NCBI GenBank assembly: GCA_964401455.1
Contig: CAYNYI010000022.1
Location: forward strand, 1-30,765
Reading direction: 5' to 3'
Source of the DNA: CAYNYI01 sp964401455
GTDB taxonomy: Bacteria; Fibrobacterota; OXYB2-FULL-49-7; CAYNYI01
DNA: 30,765 nucleotides
Shown here: in pieces, positions 8,443 to 16,454 of the stretch
Numbering within the stretch: position 1 is the first letter of the stretch
Layout: every line of letters starts with the position of its first letter
Made by a program: the position numbers and the translations under genes
The notes under the pieces: model-generated
Databases searched by the model: none
What the model was told of the DNA's origin: nothing
What the model saw: the letters and a program-made list of their open reading frames with translations, nothing else

Positions 8443-9318
8443 TTATTCTATGTTCTGAATCTGTTCTCTTATTTTTTCTATTTCTTCCTTCAGGTAAACC
8501 GCTCTCTGCGATATATCCGCCGAATTAATTTTGGAGCATATTGTATTAGCTTCGCGGTTTAACTCCTGTATCAGGAAATTTATTCTTTTTCCTGTCTCTC
8601 CGTCTGTTTTCAGTGTCTCTGATATTTGGTCGAGGTGGCTGTGGAAGCGGGTACATTCTTCGGAAATGTCAGCTTTTTCTGATAATACAGCGGCTTCGGT
8701 TGCAATGCGGCTTTCCTCTACAGCTGTTTTCTCTAGCAATTTGTTTATTCTTTCGTTTAATTTAAGATAGACTTTTTTCCTGAACTCAGGGGCCATTTTT
8801 TCTATCAATTTTACCGATGTCCGTAATTTCCGGATTCTGCCAGAGATGTCTTTTTTTATTGCCCGGCCCTCTTTCTGCCGCATAGAAGAGAGTTTTAAAA
8901 GGGCCTTGTCAAGCACCGGTGAAACTATCTTCCAGATTCTGGATGGCTCAAGAGTAGATGTTTCGGTATATACTATGTCTTTTAGAGAAAGCATATGAGA
9001 AAAATCGATCTCGCCGGCTAGTCTGTATTTCTTTTTCATTTTTTTAAGAATCGTAAAAAAAGCGTCTGTTCTTTCTTCGTCCAGTTTGAGAACTTCTTCT
9101 CCGGTTCCTGAAGAATTAAGCTTGATATAAACTGATACCGAACCTCTTTTAATCTTAGTTGTTATATGTTTTTTGAGGCGGTTTTCCAGTTCGTTCATGG
9201 CCCTCGGGCTGTTTATCTGAATATCGAGGTAACGGTTATTCACCGATCTGATCTCAACAGAAACTTCATGGTCGCCCTTCTTTTCAGAGGCGCTTCCGTA
9301 TCCTGTCATGCTCTGCAT
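8443..9318 (-). CDS. yicC: YicC/YloC-family endoribonuclease
   Basis: The YicC family has endoribonuclease activity linked to small-RNA turnover. I chose the ATG at 9318 (291 residues) over an in-frame ATG at 9411 for three reasons. Family members start with MxSMTGYG, seen here as MQSMTGYGSA. A strong GGGGG Shine-Dalgarno lies just upstream. The longer version would start upstream of the promoter's transcription start. The core RSVNNRYLDI (25-34) and the conserved C-terminus (LNREANTICSKI ... IEKIREQIQNIE) are intact. It is first in the operon yicC-rpoZ-coaBC and the rest. The gmk gene usually found next to it is absent. Confidence 0.93.
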   Translation of the reverse strand: MQSMTGYGSASEKKGDHEVSVEIRSVNNRYLDIQINSPRAMNELENRLKKHITTKIKRGSVSVYIKLNSSGTGEEVLKLDEERTDAFFTILKKMKKKYRLAGEIDFSHMLSLKDIVYTETSTLEPSRIWKIVSPVLDKALLKLSSMRQKEGRAIKKDISGRIRKLRTSVKLIEKMAPEFRKKVYLKLNERINKLLEKTAVEESRIATEAAVLSEKADISEECTRFHSHLDQISETLKTDGETGKRINFLIQELNREANTICSKINSADISQRAVYLKEEIEKIREQIQNIE

Positions 9319-9378
9319 AATTTCCCCCGTTACCCGCCTGACATGACGGCTTTTAATTCTTGTCCTGTTAAACAGCTT

Positions 9379-9408
9379 AATATAAATTGAATAGGGTGCC
9401 TGTGTCAA
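9379..9408 (-). promoter_or_regulatory. Sigma70-type promoter of the yicC operon
   Basis: On the minus strand TTGACA (9403-9408) and TATATT (9379-9384) are separated by 18 nt. That is six of six and five of six matches to the housekeeping consensus. Transcription would begin near 9372, giving a leader of about 54 nt before yicC. A perfect 5-bp inverted repeat, CTGTT-T-AACAG on the minus strand (9365-9375), overlaps the predicted start site and could be an operator. Confidence 0.7.
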
Positions 9409-9426
9409 CATGAAGGGCGATTAATC

Positions 9427-9456
9427 TTTAATATGGGGTGTAAATCGAGTTATATT
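9427..9456 (+). promoter_or_regulatory. Candidate promoter for the flippase-fliS operon
   Basis: TTTAAT (9427-9432) and TATATT (9451-9456) are spaced by 18 nt on the plus strand. Transcription would start at about 9463, only about 3 nt before the ATG, so the message would be nearly leaderless. This agrees with the lack of any Shine-Dalgarno before that ATG. The -35 match is weak. Confidence 0.4.
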
Positions 9457-9465
9457 ATTCATTAA

Positions 9466-10878
9466 ATGAAAAAAGAAATCGCATTTTACAGTGCCGGAAA
9501 TATAGTGAACAGGGGTATAATGTTCCTTTCGTTCTTTGTATTTCTGCGTTATCTCGACAAGACAAATATAGCAGCGCTGGACGTCTTTGGTACTTTCACG
9601 GCTATTTTATCTACTGTCCTTATTTTTGGACTGGACAGCGCCCTTTTCCGATTCTACAATGAGACCGGGGATGAAAATGAAAAAGACAGACTTCTCGCAG
9701 GTTTTACACTTATACGTTTTCTGCCACAGATTGTAATCTGCGGCGCGCTGATACTTTTTTCTCCACTGTTCCACCGTACTCTTTTTCCTGAAGCGAATTT
9801 TCGTTCGGCACTCGAGGCCGCGCTTGCGGGTCTTCCGTTTTATCTCTTATTTAATCATGTACTAGATGTTTTTAGACTGAGGTTCCGGGCAGATCTTTTT
9901 TCCTTATTTTCGGTAGTAAACGCTTTTATTTATTTCTTTTTTGCGGTTATTTTTGGTGTTGTTTTGGACAAAGGAGTGGGCGGAGTATTTATCGGGATGC
10001 TTCTTGCGAACCTTATTTCTTCGCTATGGGGTCTTAAAGTTTCGAAAATAAAATCTGTCCGTCCCTCTTTTGGTGGAAAATTCATGGAAATAGTGAGATA
10101 CTCATTGCCGGTTGTCGCCTCATCATTCTTATTCTACGCGGTGAACGGAGCCGACCGATGGTTTGTTATCCATATGGCCGGGGCAGCTGAATCGGCAGAC
10201 TATGCACTCGCCAGAAAGATTGCCGCCGGGCCGTTTTTTCTTTTTACCGCATTTCAGATGGCTTTTACTCCGGCTGCTCATAAAGCCTTCGGGACCGAAG
10301 AATATATACCCATGATAAGGAGCTTCTCAAGAGAATTCGCTGTTTTTTTCGCGGTCGTTTGCGCTTTTACCGGAGGAATTTCAGGAGTTGTTGTTTCTTT
10401 TATTTCAGGCGGGGAATCCTATTCCGGAGCCGCCGGACCTGTTCCTGTTATTCTGGCGGGATTTATGTTTTTCTGTCTTTACTTTTTCTTTTCTATTGAA
10501 GCTTCGGTCAGAAAAAAAACCGTATATATGCTTTATTCTCTCAGTGCCGGTACTATTGTTAATCTTTTATGCAACTTTTATTTTGTTCCTAAAACCGGTG
10601 CTTCCGGCGCAGCAGCAGCCTATCTAGCCGCAATGGCCGTCTCGTCCGTCTGTCTTTACGCTTTTATAAGACCATTTGCCTCTGATTTTCCAATTTTGCT
10701 TTTCGCGGCCTCGGTATGCTGCGTTATTGTTCCGGGTTTCCTGGTTAAGTTTGCCGGAGGCAGTCTGCTCCCTGTATCTTTCTCTATTTTGATTTCGATT
10801 ATTTATTCAATATATATTATCAGAAAGCCGCGGTCGCTCGCGCTAATGAAACGGATTTTAAATGTCTTTAAACGATAA
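9466..10878 (+). CDS. Polysaccharide flippase (Wzx/PST, MOP superfamily)
   Basis: This 470-residue protein has about 12-14 membrane segments and the N-terminal pattern of the polysaccharide-transport family (YSAGNIVNRGIMFLSFFVFL, residues 8-27). Such proteins flip undecaprenyl-pyrophosphate-linked glycans across the inner membrane. The charged residues typical of the pore occur in early helices (FGLDSALFRFYNETGD, about 53-68). It heads a plus-strand operon, and its end overlaps fliS by 17 nt. It is distinct from the flippase half of the fusion at 23187-25577. Two flippases in one window suggest either two glycans or a division of labour; the fliS neighbour raises the possibility of a flagellin-related glycan. 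Confidence 0.85.
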   Translation: MKKEIAFYSAGNIVNRGIMFLSFFVFLRYLDKTNIAALDVFGTFTAILSTVLIFGLDSALFRFYNETGDENEKDRLLAGFTLIRFLPQIVICGALILFSPLFHRTLFPEANFRSALEAALAGLPFYLLFNHVLDVFRLRFRADLFSLFSVVNAFIYFFFAVIFGVVLDKGVGGVFIGMLLANLISSLWGLKVSKIKSVRPSFGGKFMEIVRYSLPVVASSFLFYAVNGADRWFVIHMAGAAESADYALARKIAAGPFFLFTAFQMAFTPAAHKAFGTEEYIPMIRSFSREFAVFFAVVCAFTGGISGVVVSFISGGESYSGAAGPVPVILAGFMFFCLYFFFSIEASVRKKTVYMLYSLSAGTIVNLLCNFYFVPKTGASGAAAAYLAAMAVSSVCLYAFIRPFASDFPILLFAASVCCVIVPGFLVKFAGGSLLPVSFSILISIIYSIYIIRKPRSLALMKRILNVFKR

Positions 10879-11209
10879 CTACGACAAATATAAAAAGGTC
10901 AATATTCTCTCGGCCGGTAAAATAAAGAGTCTGCAGTTGCTTGTGGAAAAAGCGCTCGCGGAATGCCGTCTTGCGGTAGCGGACCGAGACAAAAGCGCGG
11001 AAATTCTGGCGAATGTTCGTGATATTATGGTACAGCTTCAGATGGCGCTCGATCTTGACAACGGCGATGTTCCCAGGAATCTTTTCTTTTTATATGATTA
11101 TATATATGAATGCGCCGAGGAAAACACTTCGGAGTCGCTTAATAAGGCGGTAACGATTCTTAAGCGCATAAGAGAAATGCTTCTGGAGATTGAGAGAAAA
11201 AAAGCATGA
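10862..11209 (+). CDS. fliS: FliS-like flagellar export chaperone
   Basis: FliS binds the C-terminus of flagellin in the cytoplasm to stop premature assembly and deliver it for export. The 115-residue, all-helical protein matches FliS in length and pattern. It has an N-terminal segment NILSAGKIKSLQLL (14-27), in place of the usual SPGELILMLY-type start, then IMVQLQMALDLDNGDVPRNL (55-74) and FLYDYIYECAEENT (76-89), ending in IREMLLEI. The LDxxxGxxxxNLxxLYDYxY block is the family hallmark. It overlaps the flippase gene by 17 nt and the next glycosyltransferase by 4 nt (ATGA), so it is part of the operon. No fliD or flagellin gene is nearby, which is unusual for fliS. Confidence 0.8.
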   Translation: MSLNDNYDKYKKVNILSAGKIKSLQLLVEKALAECRLAVADRDKSAEILANVRDIMVQLQMALDLDNGDVPRNLFFLYDYIYECAEENTSESLNKAVTILKRIREMLLEIERKKA

Positions 11210-12306
11210 ACCTCCTGCATGTTTTCAGACAATCCGAAAAGGACGGAATCAGTGATTATGCCTGGAGACTGGGAATGGCCCTTTCTTCATTCTTTAATGT
11301 GGTGAGTATTTCTCCTGATGAGTTTCGGACAAAGTCCCGACTTTTGTCCGATATTATTCTTGTTCAATATGAAGACAGTCATTTTACCGGTCCCGACGGC
11401 CGGAATTTTTACGGGGAAGCTGTCGCCGGAATAAATACGCCGCTTTGCGCGCTCGTTCATGAAGCTTATGCTGTTAATCCTTACATAAGGCGAAGACCTG
11501 ATCCGGGCGGTTTTCTTAATCCTCTTGCTTTTCTGCGGCGGATAAAATTTGATTTTGATCATCCGGGGGAAAGACTTCATGACCGGCTTTATGCCCGGAA
11601 TATGTCTGCCCGGCTTATTCTTGTTCATTCGGAATCCGAGAAGGCGGCATTGGTGAAAAGAGGAGCGTCTGCCGATAAAATCGAAAGCATTGCTTTTCCG
11701 GTACCAGATTATTCGTTGCCTGCCACACTCCGGCGGGATGAATTTGTTCCGGAAGGTTCTTTTATTATTGCCACAGCCGGGTTTTTCTCACCGTCAGTTG
11801 ACTATTCACTTGTGATCGAGTGTCTGCGCAGGATGCCGGAACTATACTGGATCCATATTGGCGGCGAAAGAACTGATTCCGATTCTTCCATAAGAAAAAA
11901 AATTGAGGCGGAAATCTCAAGCTCGGGTCTCTCCGACAGGATGAGTATTACCGGTTTTCTGCCGAACGATAAGTTTGGTGCATATATTGAATTGGCTGAT
12001 GTTCTTATTTTTCCCTTTAAATTCAAGGCCGCATCGGCATCTCTTCCTTTGGCGGCCTCATTCAGAAAGCCGGCGCTTGTTTCGGATATTGCTTTTTGCC
12101 GCGAGGCGGCTTCTTTGTATCGTAACCTCAAGATTTTTCAGGAAGGCTCCCCGGACGCCCTGGTTGACAGGGTTCGTGAATTAATGAATAATCCCGGAGA
12201 GATTGAAGCGCTATCAAAAAATGCTGAACGGGCTTCGGAGAAGTTTAGTTTTGACAATTCAGCCCGTAGTATCCATGATCTGTGGAGGAAGCATGGACTT
12301 GCGTGA
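11206..12306 (+). CDS. GT4-like glycosyltransferase in the fliS operon
   Basis: This 366-residue GT-B-fold protein resembles family GT4. It has an N-terminal Rossmann half (DYAWRLGMALSSFF, then IILVQYED), a linker at about 180 and a C-terminal donor-binding half (VLIFPFKFKAASASLPLAAS, then KPALVSDIAF). The usual EX7E donor motif is not recognisable: the expected position reads KAASASLPLAAS. Activity may therefore be altered, or the catalytic glutamate placed differently. It starts inside the fliS stop (ATGA) and its end contains the start of the Smr gene. Sugar donor and acceptor are unknown; the coupling to fliS suggests, but does not prove, a flagellar acceptor. Confidence 0.75.
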   Translation: MNLLHVFRQSEKDGISDYAWRLGMALSSFFNVVSISPDEFRTKSRLLSDIILVQYEDSHFTGPDGRNFYGEAVAGINTPLCALVHEAYAVNPYIRRRPDPGGFLNPLAFLRRIKFDFDHPGERLHDRLYARNMSARLILVHSESEKAALVKRGASADKIESIAFPVPDYSLPATLRRDEFVPEGSFIIATAGFFSPSVDYSLVIECLRRMPELYWIHIGGERTDSDSSIRKKIEAEISSSGLSDRMSITGFLPNDKFGAYIELADVLIFPFKFKAASASLPLAASFRKPALVSDIAFCREAASLYRNLKIFQEGSPDALVDRVRELMNNPGEIEALSKNAERASEKFSFDNSARSIHDLWRKHGLA

Positions 12307-12688
12307 TTATGATGATGATGAGAAATATATTCTTCGGTATATAGACCGTCATCCAATTATTCCAAAGGAAGGCTACATTGATAATATCCGTAAGCCGGCG
12401 AGGAAAAAGCCGGCGAGGAAAAAAAGAAGCGGAGGTTTTTTGTTGGCCGACGATGAAAAGGATCTTCATGGTTATACTGTTGATGAGGCTGTTTTCGAGG
12501 CCGGAAAGTTTATTGAGGAATGCCGAAAGAAGGGAGCGGGTATAATTCGCATTATTCACGGGACCAGGCAGGGGGATTCCCCTCTTAAGTCCGGTATAAG
12601 GACTTTTCTATCGTCCAGGACAGGCGCGAGTGTAAAGCGCTGGTTTCCTGAACCTGGTAATGACGGCTCGGTAATCATTGAAATTTAA
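12293..12688 (+). CDS. Smr-domain protein
   Basis: I chose the ATG at 12293 (131 residues) because GAGGAAG immediately precedes it. An upstream in-frame start at 12203 would only extend the protein back through the glycosyltransferase gene. The N-terminal part is acidic (DLRDYDDDEKY), followed by a basic linker and then a Smr domain from about residue 53. The Smr signatures are DLHGYTVDEA (about 57-66) and IIRIIHGTRQGDSPLKSGIR (about 81-100). The usual HGxG reads HGTRQG here, a one-residue variation. Smr domains cut or bind branched DNA or RNA in ribosome rescue and recombination. Its presence in a glycan/fliS operon is unexplained; simple co-transcription is possible. Confidence 0.82.
   Translation: MDLRDYDDDEKYILRYIDRHPIIPKEGYIDNIRKPARKKPARKKRSGGFLLADDEKDLHGYTVDEAVFEAGKFIEECRKKGAGIIRIIHGTRQGDSPLKSGIRTFLSSRTGASVKRWFPEPGNDGSVIIEI
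12392..12421 (+). repeat. Perfect 15-bp tandem duplication in the Smr gene
   Basis: The unit AAGCCGGCGAGGAAA occurs twice head to tail (12392-12406 and 12407-12421). It encodes the repeated basic linker KPARKKPARKKRS. Being in frame and identical, it looks like a recent slippage duplication. Confidence 0.9.
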
Positions 12689-12745
12689 ACAAGAGAATAA
12701 CCTGGCAAGTTGGTTTTTTGAGGAAATAAGAATTGCGAATATTTC
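12689..12745. other. Short gap between convergent genes; weak terminator candidate
   Basis: These 57 nt separate the Smr gene (plus) from the permease gene (minus). AACC (12699-12702) can pair with GGTT (12712-12715), followed by a T6 run ending at 12719. This is a poor 4-bp stem for a plus-strand terminator. Nothing else is recognisable. Confidence 0.25.
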
Positions 12746-14602
12746 TTAGAAATTCTTTTCTTTACGATCCGGGTCTCTTCTTCTCTTGCTTAGAAGAAAA
12801 AGGTCTTTTATCGCCGTGTGATCTTTTGCCTTCATCCAGTCTTTTTCAAAACCGGAATCCTGAATAACCTGAGCAATTGCTGCAAGCGCTCTGAGATGAA
12901 GATTTCTCATATCTTTTGTACCTATCAGAAGGAAGGCCGCCTTGACAGAAGGGTGGTTTTCGTTAAAACGGACTCCCCGGTGTGCGCGTATGAGGATTAT
13001 CTTGAAGATTTTTTCACCTTCCACAATAATATGAGGGATGGCAGCGAATTGACTGATGGCCGTTGAGCTTTCAGATTCCCTTTCTTTGAGAAGGTTGATA
13101 ATAGTCTCCCTCGAAGATTCAAGAGGCAGGCACAAATGGATTTCCTCGGACGCGCGCTCCCAGAATTCCTCAATGTCTGTCCGGTCTTCAATCTCTAGAA
13201 AACATGAATTTTCCATTGCCTTGTCAAACTCATCTTTGACTATATTGTCGCGGTCCTCCACAATCCTGCGAAGCTCGTCGCTAAGGCCCTCAACGGCGAG
13301 TTTCTTGTTGGTTATCCGTTCTAACAGATGTATAAGAGCGGGAGATATTATTTCTATTTTCCCCTTGCGGGCAAAATAGAGTATAACGCCTATGCTTGTG
13401 AAGGCGAGGCTAAGCAAAATAGGCTGAAGCCCCATATCAGCTATAAGAAAAAGGAAAATGATGATGCCCGCAATCTGAAGCCATGGATATAGGGGGGCTT
13501 TGAAGGTCGGCCGGTAGTTTGCGATAGTGCTCTCGCGCATAATAAGCACCGACATATGAGCAAACATATTCGAGAGAATTATTACGGTTGAGGCGGCTTT
13601 TATTAAAAGATCCAAAGGAAGGGTTAGGACGACGGAAATAAGGAGCCCCGTTCCTATCACTGAAACATAAGGCGTTTGCCCCTTTTTAGAAGTTTTTCTG
13701 AAAATACCGGGAAGCATGCCGTCTGAGGAAAGCGCGACAGGGTAGCGCGAAGCTGTAAGTATGCCGCCGTTTGCTGTGGTAATGAAGGCAAATAGAGATG
13801 CCGTCATAATTAAAAAATACAGAACATCGCCTCCGGCTGCCTTTCCCGCGAGCGCGATCGGAGCAAGCGACCCGGAAAGATCGCCGCCGGGAACCAACCC
13901 TACTACAGCGAACACAACGAGAGTATAAATAATGGTCACGGCAACCGTTGAACCGATCAGTCCGAGAGGGATATTTCTTGAGGGATTTCGTATTTCGCCC
14001 GCTATGCTTGCAGTTGTTAAAACACCGCCGAAAGAGACAAATACGAAACCCGCGGTTTTAAATACCGAGTTTATTCCGTTGGGTAAAAAAGGAGTAAAAT
14101 TTTCGGGACTGATACTTTGAATTGAGATACCAAAAAAAAATCCGAGAATCGCCAACAGGCCGATTACAAGAAGAATCTGAAACTTGACAGCTTCTTTAAC
14201 ACCGGAGAGGTTCAAAATTGTGAAGAAAAAGGCGCCGGGAATCGCGTAGACGATAAGGTTTCCTTCGAATGTCAGAAAAAGGATCTCGGCTATACCAAGA
14301 ATGGCGAATGCGCTTTTTAACGAAAGTGCCAGCCAACTCAAAATTCCTGATACGGTACCGAAAAGCTGTCCGAAGGAGCGGGACACATAATAATAGTCGC
14401 CGCCCGCTCTGGGCATTGCGGTTATAAGTTCTGAAAGGCTGAGTACCGTTGTGAGGGCTGCAGCACCTGCCAGAAGATAAGAAATGAATACAGAAGGGCC
14501 GGCCTTGGAGAACGCCAGTCCCGGCAGGACAAAAAGTCCCGAACTGATCATTGCGCCGGCGGAAATACAGAAAATGCCTGTAAACCCAAGGGTCTTTTTC
14601 AA
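12746..14602 (-). CDS. APC amino-acid permease fused to a PTS EIIA-like domain
   Basis: The first ~430 of 618 residues form a 12-helix APC permease, with SAGAMISSGLFVLPG (14-28) matching the family's GxGIG-type substrate loop. After a helical linker, residues from about 475 to 600 match the PTS EIIA type-2 (PtsN/FruA-like) fold: ERESESSTAISQFAAIPH, then FLLIGTKDMRNLHLRALAAIA. The phosphoacceptor His of that family corresponds to H524 in AAIPH and is present. The fusion could let phosphorylation state control amino-acid uptake. The start is a TTG at 14602, supported by an AAGGGA Shine-Dalgarno; no in-frame ATG precedes it. No PTS HPr, EI or other EII gene is nearby. Confidence 0.88.
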   Translation of the reverse strand: MKKTLGFTGIFCISAGAMISSGLFVLPGLAFSKAGPSVFISYLLAGAAALTTVLSLSELITAMPRAGGDYYYVSRSFGQLFGTVSGILSWLALSLKSAFAILGIAEILFLTFEGNLIVYAIPGAFFFTILNLSGVKEAVKFQILLVIGLLAILGFFFGISIQSISPENFTPFLPNGINSVFKTAGFVFVSFGGVLTTASIAGEIRNPSRNIPLGLIGSTVAVTIIYTLVVFAVVGLVPGGDLSGSLAPIALAGKAAGGDVLYFLIMTASLFAFITTANGGILTASRYPVALSSDGMLPGIFRKTSKKGQTPYVSVIGTGLLISVVLTLPLDLLIKAASTVIILSNMFAHMSVLIMRESTIANYRPTFKAPLYPWLQIAGIIIFLFLIADMGLQPILLSLAFTSIGVILYFARKGKIEIISPALIHLLERITNKKLAVEGLSDELRRIVEDRDNIVKDEFDKAMENSCFLEIEDRTDIEEFWERASEEIHLCLPLESSRETIINLLKERESESSTAISQFAAIPHIIVEGEKIFKIILIRAHRGVRFNENHPSVKAAFLLIGTKDMRNLHLRALAAIAQVIQDSGFEKDWMKAKDHTAIKDLFLLSKRRRDPDRKEKNF

Positions 14603-14625
14603 TACTTTCCCTTCTTGTTTGTTAT

Positions 14626-15370
14626 CTAGCTAAAAAATAAATAAACGAGCATTCCAAGTGGTAGTATTATTCCGAGATTACTCATATTCGAAGCCACAAG
14701 AGCGTCAAGTGCTTGTTGTGTATCGTCCGGTAATTTAATACTTCCCTGTTTTTTCTTTAAACGGAAAACCTCAAAAAAAGACGCCATTTCCGGGGTTGAA
14801 GTTACAAATCCGAGGATCCAGCCTATTATCCATGTTGGCATATTGAGTTCAATTACAAGATTATGTGCGCTGTCTCGCAGAAACTTTCCGGCAATTAGGA
14901 CAAGTATTATTCCTAAAAGCATTAATCCGGCTCCGAGCGCCGCTGATGCTTTTTCCCGGCGGCATCTGCTTCTGTTTTTTTCTGCGGATTAAGCCGGATA
15001 GCTATGATTTTGTATGCAGCAAAAAGCATAATTAAAAAAATCCCGTCTAAAATAATTTCGTCGATAAATGCCGGTGTAAGGAGGTCTCTATGCTGCCTGT
15101 ATAATATCAGGGCAATCGCAAAAAGAAAACAGTTAATAATATTTGAAGATGGATATTCTGGAAGTCCGCCTGAAAAACACCGGTCAAACTCGCTGAAACC
15201 ACCACCACAAGTTCGGGTATGCTGGTCGCGAAACCGATTAACTGCCCCCGGGTTTTACCGGTAAAACCAAGCGCCAGACTTAGCCTGTCAATGCCGTTTA
15301 TAAGAAACAGCCTCACAGAGAAAACTGTTATGATTGTGCTGAATAAAAGTATCAGTAATTGGAGATGTAT
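14626..15370 (-). pseudogene. Small Na+/Ca2+-exchanger-family transporter with two frameshifts
   Basis: Three reading-frame segments together make one CaCA-family protein of about 245 residues. The first ends GFATSIPELVVVVSASLTG-VFQADFQNI. A shift near 15149-15151 leads to SSNIINCFLFAIAL in the second frame. A second shift at a seven-base A run (plus-strand T7 at 14975-14981) leads to GLMLLGIILVLIAGKFL, GFVTSTPEMASFF and ASNMSNLGI. Both alpha-repeats (TSIPE and TSTPE) are thus recognisable. One added base at each point restores the whole frame, so decay is minimal, and sequencing error is a real alternative. No ATG, GTG or TTG precedes the first helix; the nearest GTG, at 15316, would cut into it. 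It lies between the GT4 gene and the APC permease. Confidence 0.75.
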
Positions 15371-15371
15371 A

Positions 15372-16454
15372 TTATTGTGAGCTTCCCTTCAGTGTCGTTC
15401 TCAAAAATTCTCCTAGTTGTCTGCCTGCCGTATCAGGGGAGAATAATCTCCTGCTGTTCTCCCGTCCTTTCACGGAAAACTCTTTCCCAAGCTCCGGATT
15501 ATCTTTAAGTTTTATAATGGCGTCTCTGAGGGTTGCTACATCTCCGGAAGAAAAAACAAGGCCGCATTCTAGTTTTTTTATAAGCGAGGGAAGTTCTCCG
15601 GAATCGGAGGCAATGACCGGAATTCCTCTCGCCGCCGCCTCAGTTAAAGCGCGGCCGAACTGTTCCTCATAGGTCCTGGTTTTTCGGGTAGGGATAATGA
15701 GAATGCATATGCCCGAATAAAAATTATCGGTTTTGTCATGAGGAACATAACCCATGAAATCAAGCGGGACTCCTGAATTTTCCACAGAGTTTTTAAATTC
15801 CTCCGCGCATGGTCCGTCTCCTGCTGTTTTAACGGTTATGCCGTCTACGCCTTTCAAGGCTTCCGCCAGGTCGAGTACGCCCTTCTCTTTTATGAATCTT
15901 CCGATATATCCGGCTTTTAAAACTTTTCCCGGAAAATAACCTTTCGAAGGCATCTGATTAATACTGTACGGGACAACGCAGACCGGAGCGCTAAAGCCGT
16001 TATCTTTTATTCTTGAAGCAGCAGCTTTTGAAACCGCCACCGCCCCTGATGCCTTTTTGAACACATAGTCCTGAATAATCCTTCTTGCCGTGGAAATCTT
16101 TTCCTGCTTTTGCTCATTGGAGTAGAAAACGAAAGGGGGTAGCCGTCCGCCGGAGAAAAAAGCCGTAAAGGCACATGCCGGCGCCCAGGCTTCTTCATGG
16201 ACAAAGATTATGTCCGGAGAATATTCCATAAGTTTTCTAAGTAGAAAAGGGGAATAGAGATGTAAATTAGGTTTGCTTTTAAAAAGAACTGTAACCGGGG
16301 TATAATCTTCAGAAATTTCGGCTTCTATTTGCAAACGATAACTTTTATCATACCATTTCGAGGGACCGAAAATTCTGACCTCGCCGGGGATTTTTCTGAA
16401 TTGTTCCCTGTTCTTATTTATTATGGAGGAGTGGCTTATCACCGCTGTTCTCAT
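15372..16454 (-). CDS. GT4-family glycosyltransferase
   Basis: This 360-residue GT-B enzyme is predicted to use a nucleotide-activated sugar to extend a lipid-linked or surface glycan at the cytoplasmic face. The donor domain is clear: KAGYIGRFIKEKGVLDLAEA (about 181-200), then VKTAGDGP and the EX7E region YEEQFGRALTEAAARGIPVI, followed by SDSGELPSLI. Its N-terminal half has an acceptor-side Rossmann fold (DIIFVHEEAWAP). The start overlaps the O-antigen-ligase-like gene by 41 nt. It is the last intact gene of the glycan locus; the disrupted exchanger gene follows at once. Confidence 0.88.
   Translation of the reverse strand: MRTAVISHSSIINKNREQFRKIPGEVRIFGPSKWYDKSYRLQIEAEISEDYTPVTVLFKSKPNLHLYSPFLLRKLMEYSPDIIFVHEEAWAPACAFTAFFSGGRLPPFVFYSNEQKQEKISTARRIIQDYVFKKASGAVAVSKAAASRIKDNGFSAPVCVVPYSINQMPSKGYFPGKVLKAGYIGRFIKEKGVLDLAEALKGVDGITVKTAGDGPCAEEFKNSVENSGVPLDFMGYVPHDKTDNFYSGICILIIPTRKTRTYEEQFGRALTEAAARGIPVIASDSGELPSLIKKLECGLVFSSGDVATLRDAIIKLKDNPELGKEFSVKGRENSRRLFSPDTAGRQLGEFLRTTLKGSSQ

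Noticed and set aside
9319..9411. N-terminal extension of yicC from the ATG at 9411
   Set aside because: It would place the start upstream of the best promoter's transcription start. The family's MxSMTGYG start and a strong Shine-Dalgarno sit at 9318.
12699..12719. Intrinsic terminator after the Smr gene
   Set aside because: The stem is only 4 bp, so although a T6 run follows I give it just as a weak note and not as a called terminator.
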